DNA of 64,000 nucleotides from Antitrichia curtipendula (taxonomy: Eukaryota > Streptophyta > Bryopsida > Hypnales > Leucodontaceae), in contig OX579638.1 of NCBI GenBank assembly GCA_951230915.1, positions 34,262,322-34,326,321 on the forward strand. Direction: 5' to 3'. The notes under the pieces are model-generated. The model did not search any database. It had not been told where the DNA came from and was given only the letters and a program-made list of their open reading frames with translations. Numbering within the stretch: the stretch's first letter is position 1; each line of letters starts with the position of its first letter. Both the position numbers and the translations under genes were made by a program. This document shows, piece after piece, positions 11,763 to 21,482 of this stretch.

Positions 11763-12140
11763 CACACCATGTTCACAAGTTGAGTGAACAATGGATATTG
11801 AGAAGTTGGTGAGGGTTTGGAGGAGCCAATGGGAAGCCGCAATGGATGAACAAGGTTTGACACCTCCAAAAGATGTGTCAACAATGGACAATGAATGATG
11901 GGTGAAAAAGGTGTGACATGGTGCAATTACAGAGGCGCAGTCACTCTGTAGGGGTGCAAATGACTCTGCAGTCATTTATACCCCCTTTTTCTTGTAGTGA
12001 TAATAGTGGTAGTCACAGCTTGTTCAAGGCGCAAGTGAACAATGGAGATTCAATAGTGGAGCATGTTTGTAGTAGCCAATGAGAAGCCACGTTTTTAGAA
12101 GAAGCTATGACCACCCTCTTTGAGGTAGAATGTGGAGAAT
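11763..12140 (+). repeat. two related direct segments
   Basis: 11763-11840 and 12014-12095 share the order TCACA...TTGTTCA...GTGAACAATGGA...AGCCAATG(A/G)GAAGCC. The second copy is also matched in inverse orientation by 12370-12437, so these segments form part of a fold-back cluster. The CACTA-type terminus at 11966-11999 lies between them. Confidence 0.5.
11966..11999 (+). mobile_element. orphan right terminus of a CACTA element
   Basis: CTGCAGTCATTTATACCCCC, then TTTTTCTTGTAGTG: the same end as the full CACTA element (33147-33181), differing at one or two bases. In this orientation the element body should lie to the left, but no matching CACTACAAG start is present there. Most likely it is left over from a deletion derivative or a rearrangement. 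Confidence 0.7.
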
Positions 12141-12255
12141 GGATAATGGAGTTACCTTGGAGTCCTTTTTGGAGCTAAAAAGGTGAAATGAAGACAAAAT
12201 TAGAAGTCCAAAGGTCAAAGTGGGAGTTCAAAAAGGAAAGTTAAGAGAACAAAGG

Positions 12256-12349
12256 AATAATCTTAGCGTGATATTGATTGTTTACTTCCAACATCCACCT
12301 CCGGAAGTGGATGTTGGGAGTGAACAATCAATATCAAGCTAAGATTATT
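12256..12349. mobile_element. foldback element 1
   Basis: Long near-perfect palindrome: GGAATAATCTTAGC... with arms of about 45 bp containing GATTGTTTACTTCCAACATC, and the matching GATGTTGGGAGTGAACAATC, around a CTCCGG centre. The ends read GGAATAATCTTAGC and GCTAAGATTATTCC. Non-coding. Confidence 0.75.
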
Positions 12350-12371
12350 CCGTCGAAAGGAAGCCACCCCT

Positions 12372-12440
12372 ACGCCACCACCACTTCAATGTTCATTGTT
12401 CACCATCACGGTGAACAAGTTGTGACTACCGCTATTCTTA
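12372..12440. repeat. hairpin between the foldback elements
   Basis: TTGTTCACC and GGTGAACAA face each other across five bases. The segment is homologous, in inverted orientation, to 12000-12060. Confidence 0.6.
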
Positions 12441-12530
12441 GCATGCTATTGAATGTTCATGCCCAATCTTCTCCTCCGGAGGTGAATTTTGGGCATGAAC
12501 ATTCATTAGTAAGCTAAGTATATTCCTTAA
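12436..12530. mobile_element. foldback element 2
   Basis: A second palindrome of the same size and design as 12256-12349: GAATGTTCATGCCCAA and TTGGGCATGAACATTC arms around CTCCGGAG, ends reading TATTCTTAGC and GCTAAGTATATTCC. The two share termini and centre but differ in the arms. Confidence 0.75.
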
Positions 12531-12540
12531 AAGTTGTGTC

Positions 12541-12880
12541 CAGTAACTCCTTTCAAGCCAGTCACGACTAGTCATACTATGCCACTGGAGGTCACTTTGA
12601 GGGGACTTCTACTTGACTTACTCAGGACTTGCACAAAACTTCGGAGATCTTTTGCAGCATCTTCAAGGAGACAGTAGTCTTCTTGACATTACAAATGTCT
12701 CAGCACATGTGATATGATGGTAAAAGACATAGTTCACTCTGACTGCACTTCACACGCAATTGAAGGGGATGCTTTACTGGTGCGAATGGTGCAAAAGGAC
12801 TACAGGATTAGCACTTTACCTGGCATTGAAAGGAATTACTGGACACAACTTTCAATGAAAGCCCTTCACTACAGCTAGAC
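12541..12880. other. decayed CACTA flank, non-coding
   Basis: Contains several GTCAC/GACTTC words like those near the ends of the complete CACTA element and no gene. Probably the 3' non-coding part of the fragment at 12985-14255. Confidence 0.4.
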
Positions 12881-12984
12881 TTCTATGGCCTTTATTGGTC
12901 TGAGCAATTTCGACGGAGACTCTTTCAACCAAGAGGACAAGAGGACAAAACTAGAGCATAGTTGCCTACCGCAAATCACGACCC

Positions 12985-14255
12985 ATATTCATCCAACGCT
13001 AATAAATTGTCTTCCTCAAACAACTCAATGGCCCCAACAAGGTTCACTACCTCTAAGGGAATATGCAACATTTCAAGAGCCATCAAGCCAAGACTCTCTG
13101 ACATTGTGGTGATGAAGGCGTATGTTCGGTCTACAACCTCCTGCTTTGCTCATGCTTCTTTCTGTAATACAACTTTCCAGCTAGGTTTGTCTACGACGTA
13201 TGAGAAAAATACTTGCGTGACTTGGTTGGGAAAAATGAAGGGGTCCTCCAAATGCGGTAACACATGGCGAAAGTTCACTACCAAGAAACCAGTCTGGTCT
13301 TGCGTATATGTTGCATTCCTTCGATTGTCATGGGCCTTCACCCACTCACATTGCAATAGGATGATTTTTGTACTCAGACTGCCGTAATCCAACAATAAGA
13401 TGTCTTTGAGAACACCAACGTAGATTATGAACAAGTTCCTCGCATTCTCCAAAGGCAATTCGAAAACCAAGGCCACGCCACTATTGTAGCTTTGCAATTG
13501 GTTGCTACCTCCGTCGTCTACTCGAAAGTGATTGCCGAAAGCAATCATTCGGGAATACCTCGTGGCGCGTTGCGATGGTGGGGCGCTGAGCAACATGCGG
13601 TCCCGGTCCTCAGGCTTCCACATATCCAAGTCTAAATTTTAGACAACACTGACCATCCACTTTGCTAGAGCGAGAGTGGATGGATTTGCATTGTGTTCAA
13701 CCCTCCATTTTCTGCAAGTCCACCCCACTTCAGATTACACGGGCATAGAGTGACTACAACATCATAACGTGATGTGATTTTGCTTCTGAAAATATTCTAT
13801 AAGACATGAAGGCCAAAACAATACGGAGACTACAAATTGACTCCTACAAGTCGGCAAGAAGTGAACTTTTGCTACAGTGTGTTACATAAATGACTTGTCG
13901 ATGACTTCGTCACAACTTGGCAGTACTCATCCGCTATTGTATCAGCCTGTAGGACTTGTTCAACACTGGGAGACTATTGGAGACTATCGTGATTGTCTCA
14001 TCGACGACAGATACTGATGTCTCACCCCATTCACAAGACATTACATCACCAAAGTGGGTTAGGGAGGCACTCACTCATATAACTCTTCCATGATGGCCGT
14101 ATTCATGAGCACATATTGGTGAGCAATGTCTCGCATTGTAGCAGACATGACATATGGCTTCTCGGCGCCTTGGAGAATCTCCTCTACATCCCCATACTCT
14201 TCATCCTCATTCCACACACGTCTCTGCGTGAACTCAAAGCTCTGGAGGTACTCTA
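12985..14255 (-). pseudogene. decayed CACTA TnpD fragment
   Basis: Two minus-strand blocks match the 3' part of the TnpD gene in the complete element. 14071-14255 corresponds to the end of its DUF4218-type region (EYLQSFEFTQRRVWNEDEEY versus EYLQRFEFTQRRVWDKDEEY). 12985-13629 corresponds to its DUF4216-type region (RYSRMIAFGNHFRVDD versus RYSRITAFGNHFRVDD). An in-frame TGA after QKEA (about 13147) and loss of everything upstream make it non-functional. It ends abruptly at 14256, against the inverted copy of the long-repeat end. Orientation is opposite to that expected from the CACTA terminus at 11999. Confidence 0.85.
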
Positions 14256-15015
14256 TGGGCGCAAGATTATCCACCCTTGGTAATCGGGCGAACACCGACC
14301 AGGTTCTATGCCTTTATCCACCTTTTTAATATATGGGGGTGTTGTGAGCGCGGTCCACTATGCCTTCCAAGCAATGAATCTTTTTTGCTAACGTCTCCTA
14401 AGTGTCGTAGATGGCAGCGAAACTACTAGAAATGCATGGGTAACTAACAAGCTAACTGCAATGGCCATAATTGATGGAAAATCCTAACTTCCTAGCTATC
14501 TATCCTATGTCTAGGGTTGGCTGGGTAGTTGGCGTCATTCCTAACATCCCTAACTACGTGAAAAAGGAAACCCTCACGTTCCTTCCATGAACCTCTAAGG
14601 CTATCTTTTGGATTTTTTCACTTCTCGTGGGACTTTTAATTCTACAAGCTAATCTTAAGCTTAACTTTTACTTTAAATTTCAACCTCTAAATGTAACTAT
14701 GGATTTTTACTCCCGAGTGCTAACTCTAATTTTTTCTTCTAGTTTTGACTCTATGGTTTGACTCTTACCCTTGGATTTTTACTCCTAAATTAGCTCTAGA
14801 TTTTTACTCCTAAATTTAACTCTAGATTTTTACTCCTAGTTTTAACTCTAAATTTTTACTCCTATTTTAACTCTAAATTTTTACTCCAAAATTAACTCTA
14901 GATTTTAACTCCTAGATTTAACTCTAAATTTTAACTCCTAGATTTAACTCTAAATTTTTACTCCTATTTTAACTCTAAATTTTTACTCCTAAATTAACTC
15001 TAGATTTTTACTTCT
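14256..15015 (-). repeat. inverted copy of the 35.2-35.8 kb sequence
   Basis: Starts TGGGCGCAAGATTA and is the reverse complement, with moderate divergence, of 35200-35814, which ends TAATCTTGCGCCCA. It includes the AATATATGGGGG / TTGTGAGCGCGGTCCACTATGC stretch and, at 14740-15010, many copies of a TTTTTACTCCTAAATTAACTCTAGA-type minisatellite. With its partner it brackets the two long repeat units. The GGGGGTG followed by TTGTGAGC could be a polypurine tract and LTR start, but I could not confirm an LTR structure. Confidence 0.7.
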
Positions 15016-15794
15016 AGAAGGCCTTATTCATTAAATTGAGACAATTTGGCACTTTTGAGACTTTGGAAATCGAAGTGTGAAAGTCCATTGTAGTAACATT
15101 TGTTGAACACAAAGGTAAATTACGTTGAGCTTACGAAAAACAGAAAAAATCAAACCATGAACATCCAAATGCCTTCAAGCAATTAAGGAAGGAAAAACAT
15201 TGATTCAAGAAATGATGAGAAACTATTTCCACTGTTCTATACCAAAAACAATTGAGCGGTCAGTACAAAGCGCCCTAACACATACTCAGTAAGTTTAATG
15301 TTTTCAAAATTTTCAATACACAAAAAGGATGCAACTTTCACTAACGGTGTCAGCAGAATAGAATCAATGGTGTAAATGAATAAAATCATGTGGGCATCGG
15401 GGAGGCTTACTGTACATGAAGCTCTCTAATTTTTGTAATTAATGTTTATCTGTGCTTATTATTTATCATGCTTTTAATAGTAAAGGATGCTCAGAAGCCC
15501 ATAGCTTCAAAAACTTTTCAGGCTACCCTAGACATTGTTATTGCCTGTACAATTACTCTTGGTTGCTTCCAACGCTTTTAGCTTCGCCAAGCCTTTGAAA
15601 AGATCCTCACGTTGAGAACAATAGTAGGGCCCACCTGCCCTGACCATCCCACTAGGGAAGCCTACACTCTACGAGCCATCATCTTTTTGCTTCCTATTTC
15701 GAATGCTTGGAGAAACCTCAGATGTAGAATGAGATTTGGCCCCTCCACAAGGCGGCCTCGGAACCATTGTAGCGACATCATTTATGTACGGTAG
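15016..15794. other. intergenic, no gene seen
   Basis: Unique-looking, AT-rich to mixed sequence between the inverted copy and the first long repeat unit. No supported open frame, RNA gene or terminal repeat. Confidence 0.45.
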
Positions 15795-17479
15795 TGTAAG
15801 CTCCCAATTTGTAACTTGGGACTCGTAGAATTATTTTTTTGGAAATTTGCAATTTAAAGTTAAGAAAAATATACAAAAAGCCATAAAAAGAGTGTAGAAC
15901 CAAAATAGGGTTGTAACACACCCATTATAGTATTTGGTCTAGATTTGTGGTTAGACTTAGAATTCCACCAAACCGAGCCCAAAAATAGGTAGAAAGAACG
16001 AAACGGTTAGATTTGTAGGGTTCAAGTCACATAGGCCCAAAAGGGCTAAATCTCACCATGAATGTGGCAATTCATGGCTAAGTCGGTCCGAGGGATCCAC
16101 AACACAACAAGGCCACTAGGTCGGGTCCTAGAGTTAGGTTTAGAAATTCTCCAAACCCCGATTATTAGCATGCAGGAGCCACTGACGTAAGACTGGGTCC
16201 GTGGAGGAATCTAAAACCCAAGGATGGTGTCCTAAGGTAAATCCCATGCCAGGAGTCCAACGACGAAATCGATTCGCCAAGATTCCTCTATCTGCAAAAG
16301 ATTCCCGCGCCATCGATAATTCAAGGAGATGGCCAATTCATCTCCACTAACCAATTGTGCCAGGTACGAAAACGCACCTGCACATCTTTCATGTGACCCC
16401 ATGAGAGGTCATGTGAAAAATCCCGTCATCTTCCGACTTGCAGAAGAACCTTTTCCAGGTGGTCAATCTTGGTAATCTCCAACGGGAATTTCATGGAAAT
16501 TACCTAGGTTGCCAGAAAATCTCACTAAAAATTAGACTAGCTTATTTTATGTTAATAATGCGCTCCGTGAAGTTTCGCGACATTCTGATAGTAGCAAGTA
16601 CCCGAATCGGCGAGATTCCTCGAGAATTAATCACGTGGCGGGGTCCCCGATGCGTTGACCCGCATCCTAGGACCATACGATGGCGAAACGAAGTCAACCA
16701 AGAGTCTTTTCTGACTCTCTCACACCTACCGGAGACCCTAGGCTATTTACATTTCTCAAAATAGGAGACCCCCAATATCTAAGATTTTACCACGGTTTAG
16801 TTTTTAAACTAAATTAACCTACGATGGCTTTTTGTCCTCGGTACGGGGGGTAAGGGGATCTTGGACTAAACACGGCAATCTGGAGCCAATGGCGCAATCC
16901 GTTTGACAATTGGAGTTAATCTCCAAAAGTTAGGAGGTTGGTCTAACGTAGATAGGTAAAAGTAGTTTTTTAGGGATTAGGATGAAAATCCTTGAAGATG
17001 AGGATGAAAATCCAAGTTGATAAGGTTACTTTAGAACTTTTGAGGGAAGGGTGGGGCCTTGGAAAACTATTTAAGGTCCCCATTTTTCTCTCAAGAACAC
17101 CTCCAAATCTTTTTTTGGGTCCGTGGGTCCAACTTATGTTGGAAGACTTTGGCATTTTAGCCAAAAAACCTCTACGGTGTTTTTTGAAGCACTTTTGGCT
17201 TCCGTTGTTGTTCTATTTCAAGCTTTGTGAAGGTCTTTTGAGTTTCCTCTATCTTACCTTGTATTTTGTTGTGAGTGAGCGGGGCTTACTTATACTTGTG
17301 TGTCCTCCTTGTGTCTTTTACTAATTCTAAAGCCACCCCCCACCGTACCTTGGCGATGCCGCTTTGAGGGGCCTTTAGTATGTGAGTGTTGCCAATGATT
17401 ATTCTTGCTTTGTGGAACCGGTTGCTTTGTATGTGAGTCTTAATTATAGTCACCTTTTCCGTGTTGCTTGTGAGTGGAT

Positions 17480-17700
17480 CCCACCACCCTTAAGGCGGCG
17501 AAGCTTTGACCCTGTGACTTAACCCAGTCTTATAGTGCGTGTCAAAAACCAAGCCCTGGACGGTGGAGCGTTGAACTTGGGAACATCGCAAGTCTTAGAG
17601 TTGGTGTCAAAACCAATTTTGCGGCGAAGCTTTGCACCCCCATACGTTTTAGCTCCAAAGTTTAGTTTCCAAGACCTTCTTGGGAAAGCCCAAAGTTTAG
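17480..17700 (+). repeat. CGGCGAAGCTTTGA motif cluster
   Basis: Three degenerate copies of a ~95-bp unit with GGCGAAGCTTTGACC, GGAGCGTTGAACTT and GGCGAAGCTTTGCACC, each followed by AGTCTTAKAGTKNGTGTCAAAA-type sequence. Copy 2 has four or five at 33695-33935. Unknown role. Confidence 0.6.
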
Positions 17701-17959
17701 CCTTCAAGATATGTAGGCTTATTTCCTCCTTTTGCGTTCACCAAATCACGGGTCCACGTTGTAGTAAGTCTAAACCTTTCTCCCCTAGTATTTAGTTCAG
17801 TTTTTTCCCAAAATTTTTTCCTCCTCAGTTAGCCGTCTTAGCCACGCCCACAAAAATTCAGTCCATTCCGTGAGATCCCCCTCCCTTTTTTTTAGGAAGG
17901 GAATGAACAAAAGAAAACAAAAATCAAAAGCCCAACCCTCCAACTGCCGACCACCAAGG

Positions 17960-18112
17960 AGAGGGTTGGAGAGTCAGGGTATGTCCGAGCTGGGGAGTCG
18001 GGGTCTGTCCGGGCTGGGGAGTCGGGGTCTGTCCGGGCTGGGAGTCGGGTCTGTACCGGGTTGGGAGTCGGGTCTGTACCGGGTTGGGGAGTCGGGTCTG
18101 TACCGGTATGGT
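17960..18112 (+). repeat. GC-rich minisatellite in copy 1
   Basis: About five to six copies of a 25-27-bp unit built on GGGAGTCGGGGTCTGTCCGG, later GGGAGTCGGGTCTGTACCGG. The corresponding place in copy 2 (34215-34445) has different but similar-looking units. Confidence 0.85.
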
Positions 18113-18660
18113 CCGTCCAAGAAACCTGCAAAACCACTCAAAGATGGAAGGAGGAGGAAAGGAGGGGATGGCCATATGGGCAAATTAGGTGAGAGAGATG
18201 ATAAATAGTGACATAAGTTAGGCTAGGTGGGTTTAGAGAAGGGAATCTTGGAAATTCATAGTGGCCATTAGGAGGAGGATTAGAATGACACGAAGACAAG
18301 GTTGTGTAAGAGAGTAGGAGGGACATTAAACCTCCTTGGGGTTTGAATCTATAGTATAAGACACCCATCAAAGCTTAGGTAGAATAGTGTTAGTGTAGAA
18401 GGGAGAAAGGGAAAGAAAAGGAGAGAGAAGGAAAGAGGAAGGGAAAGAAAAGGGTTAGATTGCACGGGTCCTAATTTTCGAAACATAAGCGGTGTATTTG
18501 GGAAGGGTCCCACCCCCCAAGGGCCACCATGGAGTATGGAAATGTACGCACGAATACGGACGAGCGTATTTCTGACACCGGAAGTGACGAGGTGAGTTCT
18601 TGAATCCATACCTGGTGTTTTCTCTTCATTAGCATTGATCTCCTTAATTAGCCCTTTCCA

Positions 18661-19093
18661 TGTGAATAGTAAACCGTGATAAAAAAAGATAAAAATTAGA
18701 AATAAAAGTTAAAATTTAGAGTTAGTGCGGGGAATAAAACTTAGAACTAAATTTAGAAATAAAAACTTAGAGTTAAATTAGAAGTAAAAACTTAAAGTAA
18801 ACATAGGGGTAAAACTTTAGGGTTAAAATTAGGAGTAAAAACGTAGAGGTAACCGTAGAGGTAAAACCTTAGAATTAACTCTAGGAGTAAAAATCGAGAG
18901 TACAATTAGAAGTTAGAAATCAGAATAAAAAATAAGCTTAGGGTTAGCCAATAAGTTACAGCTTCCAAAAGAAGTTTTCAACTTCAAAAGGTAGTCTTAG
19001 AGATTATGGTAGGAACGTAAGGGTTCCCCTTTTCCGTAGTTAGGGACGCTAGAAATGACGCCAACCACCCAGCCAAACCTAGACGTAGGATAG
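18661..19093 (+). repeat. linker between the two long units
   Basis: A-rich, with many copies of a TTAGGAGTAAAAATTTAGAGTTAA-type minisatellite, then GGTTCCCC..CGTAGTTAGGGACG and ACCCAGCCAAACCTAGAC. The same sequence follows copy 2 (35190-35551) and, inverted, lies at 14500-15010. The repeated unit is therefore about 3.3 kb (long unit plus linker) in tandem. Confidence 0.7.
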
Positions 19094-20323
19094 TGTGAGC
19101 TCCTAATTTGTCACTTGGAACTCGTAGAATTATTTTTTTGGAAATTTGCAATTTAAAGTTAAGAAAAATATACAAAAAGCCATAAAAAGAGTGTAGAACC
19201 AAAATAGGGTTGTAACATACCCATTATAGTATTTGGTCTAGATTTGTGGTTAGACTTAGAATTCCACCAAACCGGGCCCAAAAATAGGTAGAAAGAACAA
19301 AACGGTTGGATTTGTAGGATTCAAGTCACATAGGCCCAAAAGGGCTAAATCTCATCATGAATGTGGCAATTCATGGCTAAGTCGGTCCGGGGGATCCACA
19401 ACAAGGCCACTAGGTCGGGTCCTAGAGTTAGGTTTAGAATTCCCCAAACCCCGATTGTTAGCATGCAAGGCCACTAACGCAAGACCGGGCCCGTGGAGGA
19501 ATCTACAGCCCAAGGATGGTGTCCTAGGGTAAATCCCATGCCAGGAGTCCAACGACGAAATTGATTCGCCAAGATTCCTCTATCTGCAAAAGATTCCCGC
19601 GCCATCAATAATTCAAGGAGATGGCCAATTCATCTCCACTGACCAATTTTGCCAGGTAAGGAAACGCACCTGCACATCTTTCATGTGACCCCATGAGAGG
19701 TCTTGTGAAAAATCCCGTCATCTTCCGACTTGCCGAAGAACCTTTTGCGGATGGTCAACCCTAGTAACCTCCAACGGGAATTTCATGGAAATTACCCAAG
19801 TTGCCAGAAAATCTCACTAAAAATTAGACTAGCTTTTTTTATGTTAATAATGCGCTCCGTGAAGTTTCGCGACATTCTGATAGCAGCAAGTACCCAAACC
19901 GGCGAGATTCCTCGAGAATTAATCACGTGCCGGGGTCCCCGCCACGTTGACCGGCATTCCGGGACCATACAACGGCGGAACGAAGTCAACCAAGAGTCTT
20001 TTCCGACTCCCTCATTCCTACCGGAGACCCTAAGCTATTTACATTTCTCAAAATAGGAGGACCCCAATATCTAGGATTTTACCACAGTTTAGTTTTTAAA
20101 CTAAATTAACCTACGATGGTTTTTTGTCCTCGGTACAGGGGGCGGAGGGTTTTGGACTAAACACGGCGATCTGGAGCCAATGGCGCAATCCGTTTGACGA
20201 TTGGAGTAAATCTCCAAAAGTTAGGAGGTTGGTCCAACGTAGATAGGTAAAAGTAGTTTTTTAGGGATTAGGATGAAAATCTTTGAAGATGAGGATGAAA
20301 ATTCAAGTTGATAAGGTTACTTT
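19094..20323 (+). repeat. long repeat unit, copy 2, left part
   Basis: Begins TGTGAGCTCCTAATTTG and matches 15795-17030 closely with scattered substitutions. It is interrupted after GATAAGGTTACTTT by the CACTA element and resumes at 33182 with TTTAGAGCTCTTGAGG. Removing the element and one TTT restores collinearity with copy 1. Confidence 0.85.
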
Positions 20324-20358
20324 CACTACAAGAAACAGGGGGTATAAATGACTGCAGT
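20324..20358 (+). repeat. CACTA left terminal inverted repeat
   Basis: CACTACAAGAAACAGGGGG then TATAAATGACTGCAG, the reverse complement of the right end at 33147-33181. Confidence 0.93.
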
Positions 20359-20630
20359 AAATGACAGTTTCACGACTTCAAGGAGTCGTTTCTGGCTTTG
20401 ATGACTGTTTTGCAACTAGGGGTTTCTAGTGTCGTCAAACTATCATTGTGGACAAGTCGCGATAAAATGACTAGCGGTTTATTATCACCATCTTTTTCTT
20501 TCTGGGTGGACGACGGATGAGAAAGTCTGAAGTGGCAAGTGATTCCACGTAGCCACTGACGTGTACATCCAGGTGGACTGTCATTTCTCAGTCATCCGCA
20601 AATCGCGAGGGTTTAGGATAGAGCTGATGT

Positions 20631-20870
20631 GGATTGCCACGTGGCCAGTCATTCCGTAGTCATTGAAGAGTTGTGATGGACCCCATCAAATCTGACGTGG
20701 ACCGCCACGTGGGCAGTCATTCTGTAGTCATTTAAGAGTTGTGATGGACCCTCGCCAAATCTGACATGGACCGCCACGTGGCCAGTCATTCTGTAGTCAT
20801 TTAAGAGTTGTGATGGACACCCGCCAAATCTGACGTGGACCGCCACGTATGGTTGTAGTTCTGTAGTTAT
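20631..20870 (+). repeat. subterminal 68-69-bp tandem repeats
   Basis: Three full units and a partial fourth start at GGA(C/T)(C/T)GCCACGTGG (20631, 20699, 20768, 20837). Each contains CAGTCATTC(T/C)GTAGTCATT and AGTTGTGATGGAC. Subterminal arrays in CACTA elements are the usual binding sites of TnpA. The CCACGTGG core is palindromic. Confidence 0.85.
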
Positions 20871-21482
20871 TCCGAAGTAGAGACTCAGTTATAACTTAGT
20901 CGAGTACTGCGGTCACGTACCCAATGTTTTTAGTGATCGAGTAGTATTGAGGGAGTCGTTTCTAGGCTTCCCCAAGTTATGAGTTAGTGGCAACGGAGTT
21001 GTATGTTGGGTTCAGCTGAGTCATGAGTTACTTACTAGGAAGTTACTTGTGGGGTTTAGGGAGTCCTTGTATAGGCTTGTGCATGTACTATGATTGTAAC
21101 ACCGTGGTCTTCTGAATGACTAGCAGATGAGGAGCACTTAAGTGACGGAAGTGTTCATGCAAAGACAAAGATAGACTTCATGAATCTACAATGGGCTTGC
21201 AAGAGAATGAAGAAAGAAGACGACAAAGGAAAGTGTAGGCTGCACTCTGTCATTGCAGTCCTGCAACCAAAATGAGCACTCATGCATGCACTAACGCTTT
21301 CAATCCAGAAAAGTTCAATACTATTCATTCACCAGTAGTGAAAGTTCTGCATATTCAACAAGCTAGCAATGCTACCACCTTCCAGCATTTATAGCCCCAT
21401 TTTCTACAGTTCATAATGTGAACTACGCAATGCCATAGTTGACTGAATTTCACACTCATCTAGTACAAGACCTGAAGCCGCT

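Larger units (their letters stand above)
15795..18660 (+). repeat. long repeat unit, copy 1 (LTR-like)
   Basis: Begins TGTAAGCTCCCAATTTG and is paralleled over its whole length by copy 2 (19094-20323 plus 33182-35190). Landmarks shared in order are the GTAGAATTATTTTTTTGGAA start, an open stretch near 16438-16764 (19730-20056 in copy 2), the ACCGTACCTTGGCGATGCCG block (17342 and 33542), CGGCGAAGCTTTG words, a GC-rich minisatellite, and the GACACCGG..GTGACGAGG end. TG-start and size suit a long LTR, but no primer-binding site, polypurine tract or element coding sequence can be tied to it, so it may be a non-autonomous element. The 108-codon open stretch is partly kept between copies, but I recognise no product. 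Confidence 0.75.

Noticed and set aside
16438..16764. 108-codon open stretch in the long repeat, also present at 19730-20056
   Set aside because: Partly kept between the copies, but so is the non-coding sequence around it. No domain and no start context, so not called a gene.
17892..18183. Pro/Thr/Asp-rich minus-strand frames
   Set aside because: Translation of the GC-rich minisatellite in three frames.
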